64,000 bases of DNA from NCBI GenBank assembly GCA_945860375.1, contig CAMAQR010000007.1:1-64000 (forward strand). Direction: 5' to 3'. The first letter of the stretch is position 1. Each line of letters opens with the position of its first letter. Source of the DNA: Pseudorhodobacter antarcticus. Its GTDB lineage: Bacteria > Pseudomonadota > Alphaproteobacteria > Rhodobacterales > Rhodobacteraceae. The position numbers and the translations under genes were made by a program. Positions 45,853 through 55,700 of the stretch are shown here, piece after piece. Below the pieces are notes generated by a model. It saw nothing but the letters and a program-made list of their open reading frames with translations, was not told the DNA's origin and did no database searches.

Positions 45853-46770
45853 ATGAAAATATCCAACTTGCTTGCAACGACGGCGATGACGGTTGTGCTG
45901 ACCGCTGGCGTTGTTTCTGCCCAAGACCTGGGTTCGAGCAGCTTCTCGGCCGGCGTTTCCCTGCTTGCACCAGAAGCAACCGGCTTCTTGCTGGGCAGCA
46001 CGGTCGAAGTGACTGGCCTGGGTTCGGGCGCTGCGGCAGTATCGGCTCAGAACGCCTTGTTCAACATGACCGGTTTTGCGACTTCCAGCAACGATACTGC
46101 TGTCGCCAACCAGGGTGCTGAAGCGATTGCAAATTCGGGCGTGTTGACCACGTTCCAGTTTGACCGCACCGTGACCGCAAGCGGTTCGTCGGTCGGCGCT
46201 GGCCGCGTTGTCGCAAAAGGCGATGCAAACGCGACAGTCGCGGCTGTTGGCTCGGCCTTCGGCGACACGCTGTCCAACCAGATCCAAAATACATATGCCC
46301 CAGTGGGTGGCGCTCTCACGGGTAAGCTGTCCAGCACTTCGAACGCATCTTCCGAATCCGCAGCTTCGCTGATCGGCGAAGGTTCGACTTCGGTTCTGGC
46401 TGGCCTGATCGGCACCAGCTCCAACTTCGTTGGCTCGACCGGCACGTCGGTCACCACCGACCAAACCGGCATTGCCTACTCGGCATTGAACGCGCTTGGC
46501 GACGAAGCTGGTTCGGGTATCAACATCGCCCCAGGCACCCCGGTCACGAATAACTTCGCGGGTCTCGTAACCGAAATCACCGGTCTTGCAGATGGCCAAG
46601 GCGTCATTGGCTTCTCCAACACCATGGCCTTGGGTTCGCCGATCGACCTGGCAGTTGCCAACGTTGGTGGCGGCACGATCTCGCTTGGCGCGACCACGGG
46701 TGGCTTCTTCGGTGGCGGCGCTGCAACCACCGGCGGCGCTGGCTTCGGTTCGGTCTTCACTGGAGTGTAA
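45853..46770 (+). CDS. Exported Gly/Ala/Ser-rich protein
   Basis: 305 residues from ATG 45853; an in-frame ATG at 45628 adds an unlikely tail. The signal peptide ends near LTAGVVSAQDLG. The mature protein is low in charged residues and rich in Ala, Gly, Ser, Thr and Asn, without Cys, and its composition suggests a beta-rich fibre- or matrix-like protein. No curlin repeat is recognised. It is the first rightward gene after the control region, and its C-terminus is Gly/Phe rich (GGGAATTGGAGFGSVFTG). Confidence 0.7.
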   Translation: MKISNLLATTAMTVVLTAGVVSAQDLGSSSFSAGVSLLAPEATGFLLGSTVEVTGLGSGAAAVSAQNALFNMTGFATSSNDTAVANQGAEAIANSGVLTTFQFDRTVTASGSSVGAGRVVAKGDANATVAAVGSAFGDTLSNQIQNTYAPVGGALTGKLSSTSNASSESAASLIGEGSTSVLAGLIGTSSNFVGSTGTSVTTDQTGIAYSALNALGDEAGSGINIAPGTPVTNNFAGLVTEITGLADGQGVIGFSNTMALGSPIDLAVANVGGGTISLGATTGGFFGGGAATTGGAGFGSVFTGV

Positions 46771-46827
46771 CCAGGTCTTCACCCAGCCGTCCTGGCGTTC
46801 AGGGCGTTCGGGTGTTGCATGATCCAA

Positions 46828-46855
46828 GGGTGCCAGCCAGATCTGGCTGGCACCC
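46828..46855 (+). terminator. 28-base perfect palindrome after exported protein gene
   Basis: The sequence is its own reverse complement over 28 bases (half-site GGGTGCCAGCCAGA, centre between 46841 and 46842). It lies 57 bases past the stop of the 305-aa gene and 72 bases before the next gene. It may be a terminator that lets the first gene be expressed at a higher level, or a processing site. Confidence 0.65.
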
Positions 46856-46927
46856 ATTTACACGTAGAATAAACCTTCCGGCTGCCCTGTTTTGGCGGTT
46901 CTGATCTGACAGCCCAAGGAACAGTTG

Positions 46928-47683
46928 ATGTTGAAGCGTACCTCCAAAGCCCTGCTGCGCCGCAGATTTGTGGCGTCTTTGGTTTTTTTGGTCGGGTTCA
47001 GCTCCGTCAGCGCCTTGGCTCAGACCCTGCCATCGGTTCTGGCGGGCAATGAACAGAATGTGTCCGGCGAACAGAACGCCAACCTGACCAGCAGCCCCTC
47101 TGCCAATGTCACGGTGCAATCGATCACCGGTGGCGGTGCCAGCTATCGCATGACGCCAAACGCGCCCGGCATGCCCAGTTTTGCGGGTGGACCCTGCCTT
47201 GGTGCCGGTGTGGCCGCCTCTGGCGCCGTACCCGGCGTTTCCTTCGGCGGTGGCGTGACAAAGGAAGATGAAAGCTGTCAGCGCCGCAACTGGGTGCAAA
47301 CCCTGATCGGCGCGTCGCAAAGCATGTCGCCCGAAGATGCGCTGTTCATGAAACGGCTGGCTTTCGAAGTGATGCGCGATGACGAATACCTGTCGCCCGG
47401 CTTTGCCCGTCTGGGCATCGAAGCCCCGACCAACACCGTGCGCAAGAATATGTGGGGCAAGCCAAAGGTCGTGTCGGCCGCGACTGCCACGTCGGACCTA
47501 CCCATCGGCTACATCGATACGTTCGACCAAGAACCGATCGATACGGTCTCGCAAGAAACGATCGAGGTCTCCCGGCCCGCTGCCAAGGCCGTGGCCGGCT
47601 GTGTGGTTGTGGTCGCCGAGTCTGCCCCAGAGCAGATGAAAAGCCTGCTGACCATCAAAGGGTGTGAAGTTGTTGTTCGCTGA
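46928..47683 (+). CDS. Exported protein of unknown function
   Basis: 251 residues from ATG 46928, with AAGGA upstream. The signal peptide ends near SALAQTLPS. An Asn/Ser/Gly-rich part (LAGNEQNVSGEQNANLTSSP) is followed by two Cys (GGPCLG and EDESCQRRNW), a helical middle (SPEDALFMKRLAFEVMRDDE) and a C-terminal hydrophobic Cys-containing strand (AVAGCVVVVAESA... KGCEVVV). No family recognised. Second gene of the rightward series. Confidence 0.7.
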   Translation: MLKRTSKALLRRRFVASLVFLVGFSSVSALAQTLPSVLAGNEQNVSGEQNANLTSSPSANVTVQSITGGGASYRMTPNAPGMPSFAGGPCLGAGVAASGAVPGVSFGGGVTKEDESCQRRNWVQTLIGASQSMSPEDALFMKRLAFEVMRDDEYLSPGFARLGIEAPTNTVRKNMWGKPKVVSAATATSDLPIGYIDTFDQEPIDTVSQETIEVSRPAAKAVAGCVVVVAESAPEQMKSLLTIKGCEVVVR

Positions 47684-47722
47684 ACGAAAGGCGCAGAGAA
47701 ACGCAGGGCATAGGGTAAGAGC

Positions 47723-48409
47723 ATGACATCCAGACATCATATGGCCACACTCGCGTCCTCGCTTTGGGTCTGCATGTCTGCTGGTGCTGTGGCTGCCGAC
47801 TCGCTTGGCCTGAGTGACCAGCTGAGCCCGATTGAACCTGTGCTGCTGACGGCTCTTGTGGACTCTGTCGGGACGGAGCCTGCGGCTTATAGCCAGCGGT
47901 CCCTGACTGTCGGCCCGCTGACGCTGCCGCAGCCTGGTTTTGCCGATGTGCTTGGGATGGTCCTGCCAAAGCCGGTTGCGCCGTGGAACCCAGGCCCGCC
48001 GCCGCCGACCTTGGCGGATGTGATCGGCGTTGTGAACCTTGCGAATTGGCATCCTTGTGACCCGCGCCCTTGTGACCCGCTGAACCCGCTTGATGGTTGG
48101 GGCGGCGGCCATGGCAGTGTGATCGCCGAGGCTTCAGCGGTCTGGCGTGCCCAGATGGCGGCCTATCTGGCGCAAACCGCCCAAAGCAACGCGCAGCAGA
48201 TGAACGCGTTTTCGGCGGCAGTCCAGACTCAGTTCGACATTGCAATGGACCCGGACCGCTCGCCTTTCGATGATCTGGCGATCAGCGAACTGATGCAGGA
48301 CGGCGGCTCAATCATGACAGAGTTCGAGTGGGGACGCGGTGACATGCAACATGTCGAGAGTGTTTTCGCGAAATTCCGGGAATCAGAGTCCGGCTTTTTC
48401 GGTGGTTAA
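47723..48409 (+). CDS. Exported protein of unknown function
   Basis: 228 residues. The signal peptide MTSRHHMATLASSLWVCMSA ends near AGAVAADS. A Pro-rich region (PKPVAPWNPGPPPPTLADVI) and a short Cys-Pro cluster (HPCDPRPCDPLNPL) precede a helical part (WRAQMAAYLAQTAQSNAQQM). The end is charged and Gly/Phe rich. No family recognised. It follows the previous gene after 39 bases. Confidence 0.65.
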   Translation: MTSRHHMATLASSLWVCMSAGAVAADSLGLSDQLSPIEPVLLTALVDSVGTEPAAYSQRSLTVGPLTLPQPGFADVLGMVLPKPVAPWNPGPPPPTLADVIGVVNLANWHPCDPRPCDPLNPLDGWGGGHGSVIAEASAVWRAQMAAYLAQTAQSNAQQMNAFSAAVQTQFDIAMDPDRSPFDDLAISELMQDGGSIMTEFEWGRGDMQHVESVFAKFRESESGFFGG

Positions 48410-48454
48410 GGATCGCGGTGCAACAAGATTGCCCGTTTCAAGAAGGATGTACGG

Positions 48455-49069
48455 ATGACAATGCGTTTTGGCTCTAAATGTGTATCGCTGGTCCTGGTGG
48501 CCCCTTTCGTTGCGTTGGCGGCCTGTGCGCCCGCTCCGGCCAAGCTGATGAGCTCGGCAGACCAACGCTACCTGGAGATCCGGGTCGTACCGCCGATTCC
48601 GTGCAGTGATCTGAAGATCGATGTCGTGAACAGCTACGCGGGCTGCGAGCGCTTCGGCGGCATGATGGACGGCGACAAGTTCACCAAATACGACAATCCA
48701 GTCGATGACTCGGCCATGATGACCGCCGCTCACGTGCGCTGCTACGATCTGCAACCCGAACGGGTCCGCTTTTATGCGGTCTGCACTCCGATTGTCCCGG
48801 TGGGTTCAACCACTCCTCCCCCGGTGGGAGAGCCCACGCCGAGTCTGCTGACGGCTCAGAACACTTCTGGCACCGGCGCTGGTATGGTTGAGACTTTTGT
48901 CTTCAGAACCAGTGCTGGGGTCAAAGGGGCAACCGCGAAAGCCGGAGACACCGAGGCGTCTGCGACCAGCATACCGCAGCTGAATGGTGATACGGTTCTG
49001 CGTGCCGGCGATGTAGAAGTGACGATAGACAGACATGGCAACATCAAAGATCATTCCGGGTTGTTTTAA
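48455..49069 (+). CDS. Lipoprotein of unknown function
   Basis: 204 residues. A signal peptide with lipobox (VALAAC near residue 24) is followed by a domain with several Cys (IPCSDLKIDVVNSYAGCERF, VRCYDLQPERVRFYAVCTP). The C-terminal half is Thr/Gly/Ser rich and ends RHGNIKDHSGLF. Probably anchored in the outer membrane. It lies between two other exported-protein genes of the same series. Confidence 0.75.
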   Translation: MTMRFGSKCVSLVLVAPFVALAACAPAPAKLMSSADQRYLEIRVVPPIPCSDLKIDVVNSYAGCERFGGMMDGDKFTKYDNPVDDSAMMTAAHVRCYDLQPERVRFYAVCTPIVPVGSTTPPPVGEPTPSLLTAQNTSGTGAGMVETFVFRTSAGVKGATAKAGDTEASATSIPQLNGDTVLRAGDVEVTIDRHGNIKDHSGLF

Positions 49070-49184
49070 GCCAGCCGTTCTTTGTCTTGGTGGGATCAGA
49101 TGACGCGACAGGTTTTGGCGATCCGTATCTTGGATCGCCAGTTTACAGAGTGTCCCACACCTTGGTTTTTCTATGGAGTACACG

Positions 49185-49610
49185 ATGCGTAAGTTCTTGA
49201 TCCCTTTGTTTCTTGTGGTTCTGGCGTCCTGCTCACAGGTTCCGCCGGTCAAGGATCGTGGCGTGCCAAGTGCGTTCTTCGTGTTCTTCGATGAGAATTC
49301 CGCCAAACCCGTGGAAGGGTCGGCAAAGATTCTGGACGAGGTTTCGGCCTTTCTGAAGTACTACGACGAGCTTTCCGTGAGCATTGTCGGTCAACGGGCC
49401 GTCAGCGAGACATCCGACACGACGGGCGGAGCACTTGACGCACAGCGTGCGGCGGTCGTCGCGGCGCAGTTGCAAAAGCGCGGTATCGAGATCGGGCGGA
49501 TGCAGGTCATCAACAAAGACGTGTCGGAATCGATGGCTGTTGCGGCAGGCGGCGACGAAGCCGTTGATCGACGCGTGGATATCATGATCCGGATTGTGCC
49601 AGAGCTATGA
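49185..49610 (+). CDS. OmpA-like small lipoprotein
   Basis: 141 residues from ATG 49185 with GGAG upstream. The lipobox is LASC near residue 15. The rest is an OmpA-C-like domain (AFFVFFDENSAKPVEGSAKI, LDAQRAAVVAAQLQKRGIEI and DEAVDRRVDIMIRI). Such domains bind peptidoglycan. It is the last small gene before the giant surface protein gene. Confidence 0.82.
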   Translation: MRKFLIPLFLVVLASCSQVPPVKDRGVPSAFFVFFDENSAKPVEGSAKILDEVSAFLKYYDELSVSIVGQRAVSETSDTTGGALDAQRAAVVAAQLQKRGIEIGRMQVINKDVSESMAVAAGGDEAVDRRVDIMIRIVPEL

Positions 49611-49658
49611 TCAAACAACCGGTTCCTGGCTTCTGGGTTAAGGCAAACGATCGAACAA

Positions 49659-49692
49659 CGAAAGTCCCCGGCTGACCAGCTTTGGGGGCTTC
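49659..49692 (+). terminator. Weak hairpin before the giant gene
   Basis: AAGTCCCC and GGGGGCTT can pair with one G-T wobble. No T run follows. It may partly separate the small genes from the giant gene. Confidence 0.3.
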
Positions 49693-49781
49693 TGGCGTTG
49701 ATATGTCAGAAAACTTGACCCGTTACCGTCCGAGTTTCGACACCAACTTGCGCTGCGATATTTACTAAAAAAGGACACACA

Positions 49782-52700
49782 GTGGCACTTCCGTTCGCAG
49801 TCAACACATTGGTGTCTTTGCCCAAATTCATGGGCAATCGGAAGTCGCGGCGTGCACTTGCCAAGTCGGCCCCTACCCGATTTGCAAAGCTGAGACAGGC
49901 TGCGATCAGCTATCTTCTTGATCCGATCGAGCCGCGTATTCTGCTGAGCGCGGACCCGATGTCCGTTGTCTTGAACACCAATATGGGACTGGACCCGACA
50001 GCCAATGTCTCCGCCACGGTTCGGCTGTTTGCCACGGGCGAAGGCGTCTCAAAGGTTTACCAATATGAAATTCGCGATGCGACAAACAACACCGTGCTGG
50101 TCGCAGCCACCCAAATCACGTCAACCACGGCTCTGAACTTTGCTTCCGGCAGCGGTGCCGATGCCATTTCAATGCGGTTCGAAGACAGTTTCACCTTCGA
50201 CGCGGATTTCATGGTTTCGGTTGATGGTGGCACAGGTGCCGATTCGATCGGCATTACGTCATTTGCGGCGGGATATCTTGGAAGCCTGAACATCGCGGCG
50301 GAAACAGTGGCGGTTTCTGCCCAGATCGGCTCCGCCGTTTCTCAGGTGAATGACGTTACCATCCATGCCGACAGCACGTCGAATTTCGGGACGGCTTCAA
50401 GCCAGATCTCGGTGAATGCATCGATCTTCAGCCAAGGCGCAGTGACCCTGTCAGCGCAGGCGATGGTCAGCGGGGCGCTCAACATCGTGATCCCTGAGCT
50501 GGGCGATCCGATGTCCGTCGGACAAATTGCGCGGGTCACCCTGGCCGACAGCATCACGATGCAGGCAGCATCGCTGAACATCAGCACGCTGGCGCGGCTG
50601 GATCTTAACGTAGCGGTCAGCAATCAGTTGTTGTGGAAAGGCGAAGGTTCCATCAACAGCGAGTCGCAGATCACCATCGGTCAGGGCGTTATTCTGTCCA
50701 CGACCAACGCTGCCGGGATCACCCTTGCGGCCTCAGACATTGTGAATGCCGATTTGTCTGTCGCTGCGGCAGAGCTTGCAGTCTTGGGCGAAAGCATTTT
50801 CAACATCAACGCGTTGTGGATGCAGATCGATGTTGCCCGGATCGTCGGAGTGAGCGTCGGCGAGGCGGGCGTTTCGGCCGTGGATACCGAGATCACCGCT
50901 GCGGGCGCAGGCAACGTCACGATCACCGCATCAAGCACTGGTGTCATCACCACCAAGGTCCAAAGCTCGTTTCTTGGGCTTGCACAGGTCACAATTGGCG
51001 GTGTCGGCGATGGCGCGCATATTGATCTGACAAATGTGATCGTTGACGCAGGGGGTGCCCTTCGTGCCGAGGCGACCGACTCGACGAAAGTTGCAACCAC
51101 CGCAATGATTGCGACCACGACGGCGGATGTGGCCGTCAGCGTAAATGTCACGGATTCCAACCTGACAGCCGGTCTGGACGTGACACTCGCGGCGCTGAGC
51201 ACGGCGACCTATGACGCGACGTCGAAGTTTGTCGGCACCGACAAGGTGCAGTTCGTCGTTCCGGCCTTCAATTTCAAGGCAGCGTCGGCGATCAACACGG
51301 TGAATGGCGATATCGCCGTTGTTGTAACGCGCAGCACTGTCGAAAGCACGACGGGGTCCGTTCTCGCGCAGGCGACCGATCAGCGCTGGCTGGTTTCCAC
51401 CACCAAAGCAATTCAGGATATTGATACCACCCTGTCCGCACTGTTTTTTTTGCGCACAAACTTTGCTGCCAGTGCGACGCTGAGCGTCAACGTGCTTCGG
51501 GGCACTGTCACCGCCGACGTCGTTTCGTCCACCATAACTGCAGCGGCAGGGAATGTGACAGTCTCAGCGGATCTCGCCATTTTCCTTGATGCGCGCACCG
51601 TCGCGGCCGTGCTGCAATCTGGTGGATCGGGTGCCGCGGCCGGATTTTCCATTGCCCAGAACTATGTGGGCTATGACGTGAACGACATTGCTGCGCAGAC
51701 CATCAGCGCCATATTTGGTCTCAACTGGGGGATTGTCGAGGAGAACTACAGCGTTCTGGCGCGGGTTCAGGATTCGAACGTCACTTCGGGTGCGACGCTA
51801 AGGATTGCGGCCAGTGATACCGGCAAGTTCAACGCAACCGTGTCAAACATTGTGACCAATGCCTCGGTGATGCCATTCGGCATGCAGACGAGTTCGGCGA
51901 TTGGGTTTGTGATTTCATCAACAAAGATTGCCAGTTCGGTGCGGGCGGTGCTGGAATCGACGGCGACTGCCAAGACGGTTCATGCGGCGACGGGCGTCGT
52001 GGTGACGGCGTCGAACACGGCCAGCATTGCGGCCAATGCGCGGGTTTATTCTTCGTCGATGGCGGCCAGTGATGGTGGGGCAAGCTGGGCCAACAATCTG
52101 ATCGGGCTTCTGGTGTCGGCCGATTTCCGCACGACCGGTGCGGGCGCGGCTGGCAAGACCTTCACCGGCCCCAGTGTCTTTTCGCTGGTTGAAGTTCCGG
52201 CAGTCTCGCAGCAGGTCAAGTTTGGCGACCGCGTGCAGTTGTTGCCAACCTACCAGGATGGCAAGGCAACCGGCACGGCGGGGCGCGGGACAGAGGGATC
52301 CGTCTACAGATTTTTCGGTCAAACCGGTTTTCTTGACCTGAAAAACACTGACTTTACCAATAAGGACCTTTGGCGCGAAGAACTGGACACTTCGATCATT
52401 CCCGCGGGGCTGAACCTTGCCGCCTCGACCTCCACCGCCTTTGGCGGGCTTGTTGTGCGCAATGATGTGACGGGCGACACCACGGCAGAGGTTCTCAAGA
52501 CAAATATCGGCACGGTGGGACAGGCTTCGGGCGCGCTTACGGTTTCGGCGGTTCAGGCTGGCAGCTTGACCAGCCTGTCGGATGTGGCCGTGGTCAGCAA
52601 GGGCACCAGCGGTGTGACCGGCGAGGGCATGAGCTTGGCGATTGGCGGCATGATCGTCATGAACTCTGTGCAGGGAACCGCCACGGCCCGGATCGCGGAT

Positions 52701-55700
52701 AGCAACGTCTTCGCAACCGGTGCCTTGACGCTGACCGCCAGCAACAGCATCGCACTTGCTGCCACAGTGAAAAACGGATTGTCCAGCGATCAGGCTGGCG
52801 GCGCTATTGTGGTTGCGATCAACAGTGTGGGCTACGCGCCGACCGATCTGTTCGCCGCCACTTGGGATACGTTGGCGGGCTCGAGCGGCACCAGCCCGCA
52901 GGCTGATGGCGCTGTGGCCGAAGTGACAGGGTCCAACCTGACGGCAGGCTCAGTTGTGGTGACGGCCACGAATGACTCGCGCCTGAATGCGCTTATCACC
53001 TCGGATGTCGGCGCGGCGGCAACGTCGGAAGTTCTCGCAGCGGGTGGCGCGGCGGCCAGCGGTGTGATGGCGTCGAACAGCCTTGCAGGCAAGGCGCGGG
53101 CCACGGTTGATCTGTCAGGCGGCAAGACCGTGACCGCGACGACGGGCGGTGTGACGGTTGAGGCCCATGACGAGACCCATTTGACGTCGCGCACTTTGCT
53201 TGTCACCAGCGCGTCGGGCTCGGGCAGTCTGGGCGTAGGCGCCCTTGGCAGCGTGATCGACAACATCATGAACCGCTACGAGTTCACAACCTTTTCGGGC
53301 ATCAAATCGCTCGCCTTTGGCGATATGGTCTATATGGGGTCGAATGGCGACGAGCTGGAAGGCAAGCTTTTCAAGTTTCTGGGCGACAGCGCAGTCGGGG
53401 TTGATCTTGGTGACATCGACATCTTCGCCGATCTGGGCCTTTGGCGGGAAGTGACCTCGGCGACTGCGGCGGCGGCGAGTCTTGCCAATAGCATTGCCAA
53501 GTTGGTGACGCCGACGCAGACGACCTCGGTTGCGGCGCTGATCTCACGCAACCGGAGCGAGGCCGGGGCGGAGGCCCAAGTGCTGGACGGGACCGTGACG
53601 GCTGCGGGAACCGTTGCCGTGCGCGCCTTTGAAAATGCGACACTGACCGCTCGGGAATCGTCTGAGGTGTCGGCGGTCGGCGGAAGCGCTGCAGCGGTTG
53701 GGGCGATCATCGCCAGCAACACGCTGCTCAGTGCGGCGAATGCCACAATTTTGCGCAGCACGGTCCTGTCATCTGCCGGGGATGTCGCCGTGCTGGCCCG
53801 CAACACAGCGATTGTCACCGCTTCGGTGACCTCGAAAGTCACCTCATCCGGCTCTTCGGTTGGCCTCGTCATGGCCTTCAACGCGGTTGGTGTCGACGGT
53901 GGCAATGTCTTTGCGATGGCGGCGGATGCGCTGCTGGGGTCGGGCTTTACCGCAACCGAAACCCCGGTTGGTGCGAATGCATTGATCCGTGACAGCAAGG
54001 TCACGGCCTTTGGCTCTGTCAGTGTCATTGCCGATACCCGCGAGGTGATCAGCTCGGATCTGGGTCTGCTTGACGTCACCGCGCAGATGTTTGATGACAT
54101 GGTGCCGGACATCGAAGGCAACCGGGACGAAGCGCGCGTCACGGCCGCCGAAACGGCGCTCTTGGCGGCTTTGACGACGCTCCATCTGACGTATGAGGGG
54201 GATCTCTCGGTCGAAGCCCTTGTTCCGGCGCAGATTTGGCTTTTGTCGGATGAGGTTGGTACCACGTGGCGCGCCGAGCTGACAGCTTCGGGAGCGGTGG
54301 AGTTGTCGCGGGTCAACCTGATCGACTCGGTGGTGGGCAACGAAACAGCGACGGCCAAGAACAGCCTGCCTTCCTTTGCGTCTGCTGTCGGTGACCCTTT
54401 CAGCAACGCCGGTATTGCGGGGGGCGGCATCCTCAGTTCCAACCGAATTGCAAGTGCGACAACCGCCAAGATCGAGCGCACGCTCAACCTGATCAGCCCG
54501 GTTGCAGCGGCGGATTATGTGACGGCACAGACGGGTGATGTGACGGTCAGCGCGACGGATTCGGCGAATATCCGGGCTTACACCTCGATCGCCGCGTCCT
54601 CAGTGATAGCAAGCAACCTGAACGCCGTGCGTGATTTTGCCTTGGCGCTGGCGGCCAAGAGCTATTCGTTTACCACCCAGTCGGGCACGCAATCGGTGGC
54701 GAACGGCGATCTGATCTATATCGACGTCACGATGGCCGATCCGAGCAACCCGGCACGTGTCATCTCGGCTGGATCGGTCTATCGGTATCTGGGAACCGGC
54801 GGAACCAAGGATATGTCCGGTCTGACCTATGCCGATCTGTCCGATACGTCCAACTGGACACGCATCAATGGCAATGCCGATGTGGTGGGCATACTTTTCA
54901 CGTCGTTGGGCAACCTTTCGGCTTCCAGTTCGCGCGCCATTGGCGCGATGGTGGTGTTGAACGACGTCAAGGCCGGGGCGACGGCGCTGATCGACCATGT
55001 CGGCATTCAGGCCGGCGATGATGTCACGGTCAGCGCGGTGTCGAAGGCCGCCCTGATTGCGCGGCTTGATGCGACGGTGCAATCGTCCGGGGGCAGCGCT
55101 TGGGGAACCGGGGTGTCTCTGGCCGTGAACGGGCAGATTGCCACCAACCTTGTGCGCAATTCTGCCTTGGCCTCGATATTGGACAGCACGGTGGTGCGCG
55201 GCGGCGATGTGGCCGTGACCGCAGATCAAGGCGCGTTGCTGGATGCCCGCGTGATTTCCACCACAGAATCTGGCTCCCATGGCGTGGGTGTCACTCTGGC
55301 GTTCAACTCGATCGGCTGGAATGCGTCCAATGTGCTTTACAATGCGCTGGATGTGCTGATCGGTGATCCGATACTGTCCTCGCTGACGGCCATTCCGACG
55401 GCCGGAGCCACAGCGCAGATCGTCAGGTCGCAGGTTCTGGACCTGGCCGGTGTCGCCGGAGGGGTCAGCGTTGAGGCCATTTCGTCCAGCCGCATCAATG
55501 CGACGGTGTCGAACGCGATTTCGGCGGTCGCAACGGCCATCTACGGCGCGAGCAGTTCATCGACTGGCATCGTTTTGGTGTCGAACAAGACCGCAGGTGG
55601 CACCCAGGCCCTGATTGACAGCTCGACCGTCGAAGCGGGTGGTGACGTGCGTGTCGCTGCATCTGACATTCAAGAGATTCATTCGAATTCATCGGTCTCG

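Noticed and set aside
53330..54487. Long antisense open frame of 385 codons inside the giant gene
   Set aside because: High-GC coding DNA gives long empty frames on the opposite strand. Its product has the Ala/Ser/Thr/Val bias of a mirrored repeat frame, and it lies wholly inside the well-supported giant frame.
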